A stretch of 64,000 nucleotides of DNA from the NCBI GenBank assembly GCA_009840545.1, contig VXNM01000009.1, forward strand, positions 126,559 to 190,558. Reading direction: 5' to 3'. This DNA is from Gammaproteobacteria bacterium. Its GTDB lineage: Bacteria > Pseudomonadota > Gammaproteobacteria > Pseudomonadales > Azotimanducaceae. This document shows positions 50,233 to 58,697 of this stretch, one piece after another. The notes beneath the pieces are model-generated. The model worked only from the letters and a program-made list of their open reading frames with translations. It had not been told where the DNA came from and did not search any database. The stretch's first letter is position 1, and each line of letters opens with the position of its first letter. The position numbers were made by a program, and so were the translations under genes.

Positions 50233-51498
50233 ATGGACGATCCGGTTGTATTTACATCGTCTCCCGCATTGGATGACGAGTTGGTGAAATCCCAGAATTG
50301 GGGAAACGAGGAGTGGGTGAACGCACAGTTCAAGTGGCTTCGCAATAACGATCCGATCAGGAAGATCGAACCACAGGGCTACGACCCGTTTTGGTCGCTA
50401 ACACGGTTCGAGGACATTCAGAACGTTGAAAGCGACAAAGAGACGTTCATCAACGACCCACGACCAATTCTTGCTCCCAAACTGCTGGAAGTCTTGGTCA
50501 GTCAAATGTTTGGTCGAAGACACCTCGTGAGATCTCTCATAACCATGGATGCACCCGACCACCTTCAATACCGTACTGTGGCTCAGCCTTGGTTCATGAG
50601 AGGAAACCTAAGAAAGATCGAAGACACAGTGAATCAACTGGCTGTGACCTCCGTAGACAAGCTGTGGGAGCACGGCGGCGAATGTGACTTCGTCAAGGAC
50701 ATCGCGGTTTGGTATCCGATTCGAGTCATCATGTCGATTCTGGGAGTTCCAGAAAGCGACGAACCCCTGATGATGAAACTCACTCAAGAACTCTTTGGAA
50801 GTTCAGATCCAGATACGAGGAGATCATTCGAACAGACAGCTCTTATGGATGTAGTGGAAGACTTCAACACATACTTTCGAAAGCTAACCGAATCTCGCAG
50901 GAAGAATCCGACGGACGATGTAGCAAGCGTTATCGCCAATGCCGAAATCAATGGTGAGCCAATGCCCGAACTTGAAACCAACGGTTACTACACGATCATC
51001 GCAACGGCTGGACACGACACCACAAGTTCCTCGATTGCCGGTGGCTTGTTGGCTCTGGTCCAAAATCCCGATCAAATGCAAAAGCTAAGACAAGATCCGG
51101 ACCGCTATATGGCATCGGCGGTGGAAGAAATGATTCGTTGGGTCACTCCGGTACGCCAATTCATGCGTACTGCAACGAAGGACGTCGTTGTAAGCGGTAC
51201 CAGCATTTCAGAGGGAGACTCGTGCGTACTCTGGTACCCGTCTGCAAACCGAGATGAGTCTGTGTTTGACAGTCCCTACGAATTTCGCGTCGATCGCAGC
51301 GATTCAAAGCACCTGGCATTCGGGCACGGCGTACATCTCTGTCTTGGCCAACACTTAGCTAGGATGGAGCTGAGTGCGTTTTTTCGTGAATTTGTCCGAA
51401 GGGTGAAACATGTCGAGCTGAATGGAGAACCAAGGTACTCACAATCAGTGTTCGTCGGCGGACTGAAAGCGCTTCCTATCCGTTATCAAATTGATTGA
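50233..51498 (+). CDS. Cytochrome P450 (bacterial class I type)
   Basis: 421-residue soluble P450. I-helix oxygen-binding motif AGHDTTSS (259-266), ExxR pair (E299, R302), and the haem-ligand loop FGHGVHLCLGQHLAR with Cys370. No membrane anchor, so it needs a ferredoxin and a reductase from elsewhere; neither is in this window. It resembles the CYP-type enzymes that hydroxylate terpenes, steroids or fatty acids, but the family number and substrate cannot be read by eye. Divergent from the sulfatase gene. Confidence 0.95.
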   Translation: MDDPVVFTSSPALDDELVKSQNWGNEEWVNAQFKWLRNNDPIRKIEPQGYDPFWSLTRFEDIQNVESDKETFINDPRPILAPKLLEVLVSQMFGRRHLVRSLITMDAPDHLQYRTVAQPWFMRGNLRKIEDTVNQLAVTSVDKLWEHGGECDFVKDIAVWYPIRVIMSILGVPESDEPLMMKLTQELFGSSDPDTRRSFEQTALMDVVEDFNTYFRKLTESRRKNPTDDVASVIANAEINGEPMPELETNGYYTIIATAGHDTTSSSIAGGLLALVQNPDQMQKLRQDPDRYMASAVEEMIRWVTPVRQFMRTATKDVVVSGTSISEGDSCVLWYPSANRDESVFDSPYEFRVDRSDSKHLAFGHGVHLCLGQHLARMELSAFFREFVRRVKHVELNGEPRYSQSVFVGGLKALPIRYQID

Positions 51499-51639
51499 GT
51501 TTCTCAGTCTGCATATGTGAGTCACCCCCACGTACTTTCTGCCTTGTCTAACCACATAAGTATTTCAAGAAACTAATCAAAGGGAAAAGCTGTTTTTTCC
51601 GGGTTTTGGTCGTGAGACAAAGACATTCGAATGTCGTTG

Positions 51640-52863
51640 CTAAAGACTATAGAAAGGAAGTGCTTTTACTGAGGAATTGAGTGCAAGGGTCGTGTTCCCT
51701 GAATGGACCACATAGCCATTAGTTGCTTCTGGTCCAAGATCACGCTGAAACTGCACGATGCTTGACGCCATAGCCGGACGCGGGGTTCCGGTTGTCTTCA
51801 CTTCTATTGGCACAAGACCCTTGTTGGTTCTCACAATGAAGTCAACTTCGGTACCCGCACTGGTTCTCCAAAAGTAGATATGAGGATCAAGTCCGCGATG
51901 GATTAGGGATCTTCGTAATTCCGACAGGACTGCAGTTTCCATGATTGCTCCGCTCATGGGACCAGCAGAAGCATGGAGAGGGTCACTAAGCCCAACCAAA
52001 TGGCACAGAGTGCCGACATCCGAAAAATAGACCTTTGGAGTTTTGACGAGGTGTTTCTTCACGTTGGCAAAGTGTGGACGAAGAACCGTGACTTGGTAAT
52101 TGGCTTCCAGTACAGAAAGCCATGCCTTAATCGTATTGACAGCGACGCCAAGATCTCGTGCGATGGAGGTAATGTTGAGAAGTTGTGCACTTCGAGCCGC
52201 CAATAGTCGAAGAAAGTCCTGAAACTGCGTGAGGTCGCCCACTTGCCGGATCGAACGGACATCGCGTTCTAGAAACGTTCGAACATAGTTAGCGTGCCAA
52301 CGAGCAACATTTCGATCACGGTCGCAAACAAGCTCGGGATAGCCTCCCCGTATAAACACTTCCCACATTTGGAGGGTGCTGGGAGACTCTTTCGGCTTTG
52401 GCTCAGTGCCTTGTTCCCAAACGAGCGGAGTTTGGGGCCGCGCCTTTGCCTCTCGATTTGAGAGAGGCAGCAACCTGAGAACAGCGGTTCTTCCCGCAAG
52501 CGATTCAGTGACTGTCTCCGAGAGTAGTAAGTCTTGTGACCCCGTTAGCAGATATTGACCGCGTTGTTCACGTTTGGAATCAATCAATTCCTTAATGTAA
52601 AACAGGAGGTCTGGTGCATACTGAACCTCGTCAAGTATGACCGGAGGCGGTAAAGACTCCAGAAATCCTCGCGGATCATGAATGGCTCTAGCTCGAACGT
52701 CTGGAGTGTCCAGTGAGGCATACCGACTATTGCTTCCAAACACATGCTTTAGAAGCGTCGTCTTGCCCGATTGCCTTGGACCTGTTAGAACAACCGCGGG
52801 GAACTCCTTAGCAACTTGCTGAAGTACTGGTTCAAGCGTTCTAGAAAGATATAATGAGTTCAT
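51640..52863 (-). CDS. AAA_14/DUF4143 ATPase
   Basis: 407 residues of the stand-alone ATPase family with an N-terminal AAA_14 domain (Walker A TGPRQSGKTT near residue 27, Walker B PVILDEVQYAPD, then LLTGSQDLLLS) and a C-terminal DUF4143 restriction-endonuclease-like region (WRTSAGTEVDFIVRTNKGLVPIEVKTT, with the D, E-x-K pattern). The family is common in genomic islands; toxin-antitoxin-like or DNA-processing roles have been suggested, but function is open. The start codon ATG (52863-52861) lies inside a perfect 51-bp palindrome, which points to autoregulation. Confidence 0.88.
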   Translation of the reverse strand: MNSLYLSRTLEPVLQQVAKEFPAVVLTGPRQSGKTTLLKHVFGSNSRYASLDTPDVRARAIHDPRGFLESLPPPVILDEVQYAPDLLFYIKELIDSKREQRGQYLLTGSQDLLLSETVTESLAGRTAVLRLLPLSNREAKARPQTPLVWEQGTEPKPKESPSTLQMWEVFIRGGYPELVCDRDRNVARWHANYVRTFLERDVRSIRQVGDLTQFQDFLRLLAARSAQLLNITSIARDLGVAVNTIKAWLSVLEANYQVTVLRPHFANVKKHLVKTPKVYFSDVGTLCHLVGLSDPLHASAGPMSGAIMETAVLSELRRSLIHRGLDPHIYFWRTSAGTEVDFIVRTNKGLVPIEVKTTGTPRPAMASSIVQFQRDLGPEATNGYVVHSGNTTLALNSSVKALPFYSL

Positions 52864-52908
52864 AAGTTAGAATTATGCATTTCAAATGCATAATTCTAAC
52901 TTATGAAC
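52858..52908. promoter_or_regulatory. 51-bp perfect palindrome over the ATPase start codon
   Basis: 25-bp arms with no mismatch around a single central C at 52883 (centre reads ATGCATTTCAAATGCAT). Both arms contain ATGAAC, so the ATPase start codon on the minus strand is mirrored on the plus strand at 52903. The plus-strand copy would open only a 35-codon frame. The length and perfection far exceed chance. It could be an operator, a cruciform, an mRNA hairpin hiding the start, or an integration/resolution site. Confidence 0.85.
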
Positions 52909-52970
52909 GGCGATCCTTCAATCAAATTCCTACTATCGACATGTGTCGATGGGAAATCTTCCTGCGTTAG

Positions 52971-53216
52971 GTCTCGTCCAGCAACATTCAAGAGAATCGG
53001 CCAAGTGTAGAGAGACACTTACGAACTCGTGCCGAACAAAACAATAGCCCCATTGAGGAAGAAGCTCGCCAGATTCTGTGCGACGCAGTCAGAACTGTAA
53101 CCTAGCAAGTGAGAAATCTGACAACGTTCACTCGTGAGTGCTTTGAACCGATCAGATTCGTTGAACTCAAACCTCCGGAACGCGGTTCAATGCGCGAACC
53201 TCCAAGATTCTGCTAG
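52971..53216 (+). pseudogene. FitA/VapB-type antitoxin remnant
   Basis: One frame (52971-53216) reads first PSVERHLRTRA and SPIEEEARQILCDAV, the ribbon-helix-helix plus linker pattern of FitA-type antitoxins, and then ERGSMREPPRF, the usual C-terminal toxin-binding tail. An amber codon at 53103-53105 interrupts it between the two parts. The N-terminal beta strand and a start are missing in this frame; an ATG at 52949 in another frame (MGNLPALGL) may be the old start before a frameshift. No PIN-domain toxin follows. Dead antitoxin gene. Confidence 0.65.
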
Positions 53217-53294
53217 AAATTGCTTTGTGTGTTGATCTTGTTATCAACTATGTGACTGAGTTCCTGCACCCAATTCCGTCGGTATAGGTTGCAG

Positions 53295-53326
53295 CGAAAA
53301 TTCACTATACAGGAGTTTGCCGGGAG
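53295..53326 (+). repeat. 32-bp dispersed repeat, copy A
   Basis: Identical to 60283-60314 over 32 bp (core TTCACTATACAGGAGTTTGC), with flanks unrelated on both sides. Here it abuts the VOC pseudogene; the other copy abuts an IS1595 transposase remnant. Either a left-over insertion-sequence end or a shared gene fragment. Confidence 0.8.
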
Positions 53327-53700
53327 GCGATGGAGTCCTACGGCTCAGTGTTCGAAACGACCATTGAAACCATGCAAACATTCGCGGATGGTCCAGAATC
53401 GAGTGGGGACATCGAAGGCGACCGCGTCATGCATGCGTCAATGTCCTTCGAAAACGGAACAATAATGGCGAGCGACACTCCGCAGGAAACGTCCGATTTG
53501 GTCATTGGAGGTAATTTCTCACTTAGCCTTGAAACAATAGACTCCGGGCAAACAGACAATTGGCTGCAGAAACTGTCAGCAGACGGGAAACTTTGACAAT
53601 GCCGGCTCAAAAAAACACTTTGGGGTGCTTATATAGGTATGTGTCGCGACAGATTTGGTGCAAACGGATGATTATGTGTGATCGGCAGGCAGAAGGATAG
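53295..53700 (+). pseudogene. VOC (PhnB/glyoxalase-like) gene remnant
   Basis: The central frame (ATG 53330 to TGA 53596, 88 codons) reads MQTFADGPESSGDIEGDRVMH, MSFENGTIMASD and GGNFSLSLETIDSG, the pattern of PhnB-like VOC-fold proteins. Beyond the TGA the homology goes on with small frameshifts: TMP, then KKTLWGAYIGMCRDRFG, then in the next frame WMIMCDRQAEG ending at TAG 53698-53700. The N-terminal strand is lost at the 32-bp repeat. At least three lesions, so it is not functional. Confidence 0.7.
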
Positions 53701-53826
53701 AAAACACTAGCGTGAATGACCTCGGGCGCGTATCGCAACTCTGTGCCTTTCTTGCGATATTTTGGTCAATGTAACTCGCTCGGAGGTGATGCCAAGTACC
53801 AACGATCAAGTTGTGTACTCATAGGG

Positions 53827-55359
53827 CTAATTACCGCTCAATACAAAGACGGTATCTTCGCCATCATTGAGATTTGACTCCAGTTCAAGTTGGAGTAGCA
53901 GTGCGTCATAATCCAAACTGCTGTCTGTATAGGATGACGTAGCAGCTAACGTCACTTTGTGACCAGAACCATCGACAATGCCTTGTAAATTCTCGATTTC
54001 TCTGTCGTTTAGCAAGCCGCTCCTTCGATGGGACGCGAGAAGGTTGTAGGCCGCTTGCGACTTCACGAGGGAGGTTGGCATTTCTTCGAGCGATTTGAGC
54101 AAGTGACCGGGATCCGATCTTGCCCAAACGTTGAATACCGCACAGTAGTAGTTCGATTGATTTTCCTCGGATAGACTCAGTCCCAAATCTACAGCACGTT
54201 CATACCTACCATTCTCGGACAGAGCTCTACCCACAGATCGGTATGAAGCTGTTTTTGTCTTACCATCTCTGACATTCGAGAGCATCGAAATCGCTTTCTC
54301 CGCATCTATTTGGGCAACCTTAGATACCACATATGGCTCCAAGCCGTGATCAAATCTACCCATCGGATCGTTTAGCGCCGATTGCAAGGCGAGATTAGGA
54401 TCCGAAGCGGCTAGATTTCTTAAGACTTTGGTGAGAAGCATTCGTTGAGGGCGTTTGTTGCCCTCGCCAGGAAATGGAATAGACGATACCCATTCAAGTG
54501 CAGCGTAAGCATTGATCCTTGACCAATGTTCAGCTATTTCGAAAGCAAGGTCATATCGTCGGTCGTCATTGGGATCATTCGGTAATTCCGCAAGGAATTC
54601 AATGGCATCGGGCGGAGTCGTACGTGCAACTCCAAGCATTGCACCATGTTGGGCATTCCGTTTCAGGTAATCGGGGAGGTGTTCAAGATTGGCAAGAAGA
54701 TCTTTCGGATTGCTTTCAATCCACGAATCAATAAGAGATTGGTGCAACTCTCCGCGCATTGCTCCCAAATTGGTTGAGTTCAATGCTGCTAAGGTTGCAA
54801 TTGGGTCTGTTTTGGCCCACATGCTGACGATTGAAGCAAGAGCATCCTTGCGCGATTGCGGCGACAGTGACAAAGCACTTTGAAAAGCTGTTTGTGAATC
54901 TGATTCAAAGGCATCGTAGAGTATGGAGAGTACAACCGCGTCCGCTACAGCACTGGAACCCAGAGTATCTCGGACAGTGTCAATTACTTTCAGACCTTCC
55001 AGATTGGCCCAATCTGCACCAACTTTCAAGAACGCGTCTACTTGAGCAATATTCTCTTTATCGTCCTTCACGAGAGAATTCCAGACCTGAGATGGGTTGG
55101 TAGACTTCAACTCTGACTTCGTTTCGTCTGGAGAATCGAACCGGCTAGTGGAATCAAATTCCGATTTTTGAGTAGCGATCTCGTTATTGGTTAGTTCACT
55201 CACCAATCCTGGCCCATTGCGACCAAGTTCAACTGATTGGTCAGATTTGTTGGACTTACTAGCACTAGTCAAGCTGTAGAAGACAACTGATCCAAGGACT
55301 CCCAATGCCATTCCAATTGCAACTCCTCCAAGTCCGAGAGTTATGAGGCCTTTCTTCAT
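53827..55359 (-). CDS. Membrane-anchored alpha-helical repeat protein (paralogue 3)
   Basis: 510 residues with an N-terminal anchor (LGLGGVAIGMALGVLGSVVFYSL), a polar linker to about residue 75, and helical repeats like those of the proteins at 40507 and 42506, for example SMWAKTDPIATLAALNS, VWARSDPGHLLKSLEEMP and a C-terminal YNLLASHRRSGLLNDREIE. It is a shorter, more diverged member of the same family. It is divergent from a TlpA-like gene across 258 bp. Likely a periplasmic-facing scaffold; no catalytic residues are evident. Confidence 0.75.
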   Translation of the reverse strand: MKKGLITLGLGGVAIGMALGVLGSVVFYSLTSASKSNKSDQSVELGRNGPGLVSELTNNEIATQKSEFDSTSRFDSPDETKSELKSTNPSQVWNSLVKDDKENIAQVDAFLKVGADWANLEGLKVIDTVRDTLGSSAVADAVVLSILYDAFESDSQTAFQSALSLSPQSRKDALASIVSMWAKTDPIATLAALNSTNLGAMRGELHQSLIDSWIESNPKDLLANLEHLPDYLKRNAQHGAMLGVARTTPPDAIEFLAELPNDPNDDRRYDLAFEIAEHWSRINAYAALEWVSSIPFPGEGNKRPQRMLLTKVLRNLAASDPNLALQSALNDPMGRFDHGLEPYVVSKVAQIDAEKAISMLSNVRDGKTKTASYRSVGRALSENGRYERAVDLGLSLSEENQSNYYCAVFNVWARSDPGHLLKSLEEMPTSLVKSQAAYNLLASHRRSGLLNDREIENLQGIVDGSGHKVTLAATSSYTDSSLDYDALLLQLELESNLNDGEDTVFVLSGN

Positions 55360-55617
55360 CCTATTGTCCCTCCGAATTCTCTATTCTCCAGTCCCAATTG
55401 GAGTCCGCTTTCGCAGGTCAAGCTGGTTTCCATTCGAGCCAGAGAGTAGATGTAACCAAGTCTGTCTTAGTTACATCTAGATTGTGGGTTCGAGTGGTTG
55501 TCCTGTCAAGGCAGAATACTTGCTTTTGTTTAGTTCTCTCTTTACTACGTGGCTAGGAGAATCCCAAGAGTTCAAGTACTTAAAATTGCAGCCAATTTCT
55601 CGATTTAGGAGGGGGTC

Positions 55618-57270
55618 ATGCATCGGCTTTCAATTCTAGCTGTCTCGTTCGGTATGGTGTTCATGCCGCCGACGCACATCCATGCCACTGAGAACTCTTC
55701 GAATTCCTTCAAGATCGTCGGTACGTACATACCAAGTGAAGTCGAATTGGACGGAGAAGAAGGTGCTGCACCATCAGAGGCTATCCGTTCGATTGACTTG
55801 TCTAAGGCCAAGATCAGAATTGCATACGAATCCCCTACAGGTAATGGCAAAACCGAAATGGTGGAAATGGCTTCGGGTCGATTTTCCAACGGAAAGGTCG
55901 TCTTCGAGGGAGAAATCGAACAACCCACTGACGTAAGAATTTCAATCGTGGAACTTGAGGACCAAAGAAAGTGGGTTTATACAACGATCACTCCGGGCGG
56001 CGAAGAGATTAACTTTGCGATGGTGGAGGATGGTGATGTGCGTCTTGCTTTGGTCGGTGTTTCGAAAAGGGTGAAGAATCCCCAGTACAAGTTCACTATT
56101 TCAGGTGACCTCCGTTCAATTGACAAAGACATGTCGCGAGCTCATGTGCTGATATTAGATCGCGACAATGCCGGTTCTCTCAAAGCGATCTCTTCCGGAA
56201 ATATGATTCCCAGCGAAGGTTTGTTCCTATTTGAAGGCGAAGCCCCGCATCCAACTGTAGTTCAGATCTCGGTATCCACCCTTCGAGCATCCGGTGTTTC
56301 AAGTGCTGAGACTTATTTCGGTCAAACGAGCGCTATCGTCGAACCTGGCGCCGAGATTTTGATTCACCCTCAAGGAGAGCATAACGAGCTCGTCGCCACA
56401 TCAGGAACGGGAAGACATGCGCAGATCATTGAAAGCTGGCGACAAAGTAGTGAATATCTTGAACTTGAAGATAGGTTAAACGTGGCTGAGACGGAGTTTG
56501 AAGACAAACGAACAACTCTTTGGAATGCTGTGAATGCAGCCATCAAGGAACTGAATGATTTCGTCGGAGATGAGAGCCAACCACACCTGATTCTTGAAAA
56601 AGAACTAAACGAGCTACGCGCTGGCAAATTGCAATCGATTGCCAAGAATGCCATGGATCCTCTTGATTCTCTCCTTGCCCTGGAAATGGGAGCGTTTCCT
56701 CCGACTTCGGAGAATCGCAGCGAAGCTTTTCCGATCTACGACAGGCTAGCGGAATTGCTGGATGACGAGATTGTGTCACAAAGAGTGATTCCAGCTCGAG
56801 ACAAACTGGTCTCGCACATCAAGAGTGAGGAAAACGATGCGGATCTTGTTCCTGGACAAAAAGCACCCGAATTCACACTCTCGAATTTGAATGGAACAGA
56901 AACCAGTCTCTATGACGTTCTCGCGGACAATGAACTGGTACTCGTCGAATTCTGGGCTTCGTGGTGCGGTCCTTGCATTGCTTCTTTTCCGAAGCTGAAA
57001 GAGCTACATACCACCTATAGCACAAGCGGCTTCGAGATTGTGTCTATATCGATCGACGATGATTCCTATCACTGGGAACAAGCATCGGAAGAACAGGACC
57101 TGCCTTGGATTGATGTAGGCGAGATGAATGGATGGGACGGCGACACAGCGACAGCTTATGGCGTTCAGTTTGTTCCCAAAGGCTATCTTCTTGATCGAGA
57201 GGGCAACATACTCCAAAAAGACTTAAATCCAGACGAACTTGAAGAATATTTGGCTTCAAAGATCAAATAG
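55618..57270 (+). CDS. Exported TlpA/ResA-like thioredoxin-domain protein with large N-terminal region
   Basis: 550 residues. A signal peptide (MHRLSILAVSFGMVFMPPTHIHA) is preceded by a very strong AGGAGGGGG ribosome site. Residues about 28-240 form two beta-sandwich-like repeats (compare KMVFEGEIEQPTDVRISIVE and LFEGEAPHPTVVQISVSTL), resembling the DUF4369-type domain found ahead of thioredoxins. Then comes a helical linker (about 270-400) and a C-terminal thioredoxin domain (about 412-550) with WCGPC and a cis-Pro segment FVPKGYLLD. It should act in the periplasm as a disulfide reductase or in cytochrome c maturation-like redox work. Confidence 0.85.
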   Translation: MHRLSILAVSFGMVFMPPTHIHATENSSNSFKIVGTYIPSEVELDGEEGAAPSEAIRSIDLSKAKIRIAYESPTGNGKTEMVEMASGRFSNGKVVFEGEIEQPTDVRISIVELEDQRKWVYTTITPGGEEINFAMVEDGDVRLALVGVSKRVKNPQYKFTISGDLRSIDKDMSRAHVLILDRDNAGSLKAISSGNMIPSEGLFLFEGEAPHPTVVQISVSTLRASGVSSAETYFGQTSAIVEPGAEILIHPQGEHNELVATSGTGRHAQIIESWRQSSEYLELEDRLNVAETEFEDKRTTLWNAVNAAIKELNDFVGDESQPHLILEKELNELRAGKLQSIAKNAMDPLDSLLALEMGAFPPTSENRSEAFPIYDRLAELLDDEIVSQRVIPARDKLVSHIKSEENDADLVPGQKAPEFTLSNLNGTETSLYDVLADNELVLVEFWASWCGPCIASFPKLKELHTTYSTSGFEIVSISIDDDSYHWEQASEEQDLPWIDVGEMNGWDGDTATAYGVQFVPKGYLLDREGNILQKDLNPDELEEYLASKIK

Positions 57271-57461
57271 ACCCTCCAAATTCCAACGAAAACAATCGAG
57301 TCACCTGCAGGCTTCAGATTTCGACAACATGACGAAGAGGTGTTGCCGAAGCTAGTCTCTTGAATGGTAAGAGTCAGGTGCTCTCGGCTACAGCTCAATC
57401 AAATTTCCATGCATAATGAAACTGCGCATGTAACCAACTATGGACTTCCTGGACAAAGAGT

Positions 57462-58481
57462 ATGAAGAGATCTTTTAAACACTGCCAATTCATGCAAAAG
57501 ATCGAGCTGCAAACAGCATTGGGTTATTTGCTGACGATATCACTTTTTCTGCTCACGACAGCATCCCTTGCCGACAGTGAAACCGAAGCTGCCTCTGGCG
57601 CACAGATGAGTACAAAAACTGAGAGTTCAAATGCTGCGGCTGAGCAGAAACCGTCATCTGTAACAACCCAGAGACAATTGGCACGAATAGTTGCAATCCT
57701 TCGCTACGAAGCCAGACTTGCAGCACAAGAAGTCGCCAAAGAAAACGAACTAGCGAGACACAAGACGAGACTTGAAGCACAAGAGATCAACCGAGAACGT
57801 GCAAAAGAAAGGTATGAAAGCGCACTTGCTTCACACGATTTAGCCGAGGAGCGATCTAAGGAGCGCTACGAAAGCGAGCTGGTAACGCAAGATGTTGCCG
57901 ATGAGCGTTCAAAGGAAAGATACGAGAGCGAACTCGCCACTCAGGAGATTGCCAAGGAGCGTGCAAAGAAAAGATACGAGAGTGAACTTGCAACGATAGA
58001 TATTGCAGGGGAACGCTCGACGGAGAGGTACGAAGGTGAACTCGCCGCCCATGAAACTGCAAGGGAGCGCGCAAACGAGAGACATGAAGGTGAACTTGCT
58101 GCACTGAATATCGCTAGAGAGCGGTCGAAAGAGTATTACGAAGGCGAACTAGCAGCTTTAGACATAGCCAAGGAGCGGTATATGGCACAAGTTCAGGAAG
58201 AGGCGGACAACTACGACCAAAATGCGTTGAGACTCGCAGTTTTTGAAGCTCTGGATTCAAATGGCGATTTTGAACTTTCCCGAGTGGAATTTGAAACGGG
58301 AATGAAAATTCTTGATGCTCTGCGTCTTCAGAATTATCCCGGCTTGAACGGCAACGAATCAACTCAAGTGGCAAGTGGGAAAGAGTCAGAAGAAAACGAT
58401 CGATTTGAGAATATGGATACCAACGAAGACGGTGTTCTGTCCCAAGCGGAATTTATCTGGACTGCAGAACGTTTCCTATAG
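57462..58481 (+). CDS. Exported EF-hand protein with seven 18-residue repeats
   Basis: 339 residues. After a hydrophobic leader (LLTISLFLLTTASLA, about 23-37; an ATG at 57492 is an alternative start), residues 112-237 are seven consecutive 18-residue units with consensus ERSKERYESELATQDIAK, highly charged and probably one long single helix or coiled coil. Two calcium-binding EF-hands follow: D265-x-N-x-D-x-E-x-S-x-x-E276 and D319-x-N-x-D-G-x-L-S-x-x-E330. Each loop has all coordinating positions. A secreted calcium-responsive rod is the simplest reading. It follows the TlpA-like gene by 191 bp. Confidence 0.8.
   Translation: MKRSFKHCQFMQKIELQTALGYLLTISLFLLTTASLADSETEAASGAQMSTKTESSNAAAEQKPSSVTTQRQLARIVAILRYEARLAAQEVAKENELARHKTRLEAQEINRERAKERYESALASHDLAEERSKERYESELVTQDVADERSKERYESELATQEIAKERAKKRYESELATIDIAGERSTERYEGELAAHETARERANERHEGELAALNIARERSKEYYEGELAALDIAKERYMAQVQEEADNYDQNALRLAVFEALDSNGDFELSRVEFETGMKILDALRLQNYPGLNGNESTQVASGKESEENDRFENMDTNEDGVLSQAEFIWTAERFL
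57795..58172 (+). repeat. 54-bp tandem coding repeat, seven copies
   Basis: Seven in-frame 54-bp units encode the 18-residue repeats of the EF-hand protein. Copies differ at several positions each, mostly conservative, which suggests an array kept by selection and not very recently expanded. Such arrays can still change copy number by slippage. Confidence 0.85.
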
Positions 58482-58697
58482 GAAACCCTTCTATCTCGTA
58501 CAGATGGCAGCTGATTGTTATTGGAAGGCGTTCAAATCAGGCCGTGCAGCTACTTTGTAAGAGTGTGCGTAACGGTCGACTTGGGTAAGCTACTTGAGTG
58601 TTGACGACCCTACCGTTTTTGGGAATGTTCTTGTTATTCGACTCATTGACTACGTACTTGGAGGAACGGGTACCTCCACGTGCAAATGCAATTAGAG

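Noticed and set aside
52903-53010. 35-codon ORF starting in the mirrored arm of the palindrome
   Set aside because: It has no ribosome site or similarity and overlaps the antitoxin remnant in another frame; its ATG is explained by the palindrome.
57795-58172. 54-bp repeat array as a CRISPR or non-coding satellite
   Set aside because: Repeats are contiguous without spacers and are in frame inside a protein-coding gene.
58663-58682. GGAGG-CCTCC stem after the thioredoxin lipoprotein gene as a terminator
   Set aside because: The stem is short and no U-tract follows in either direction.
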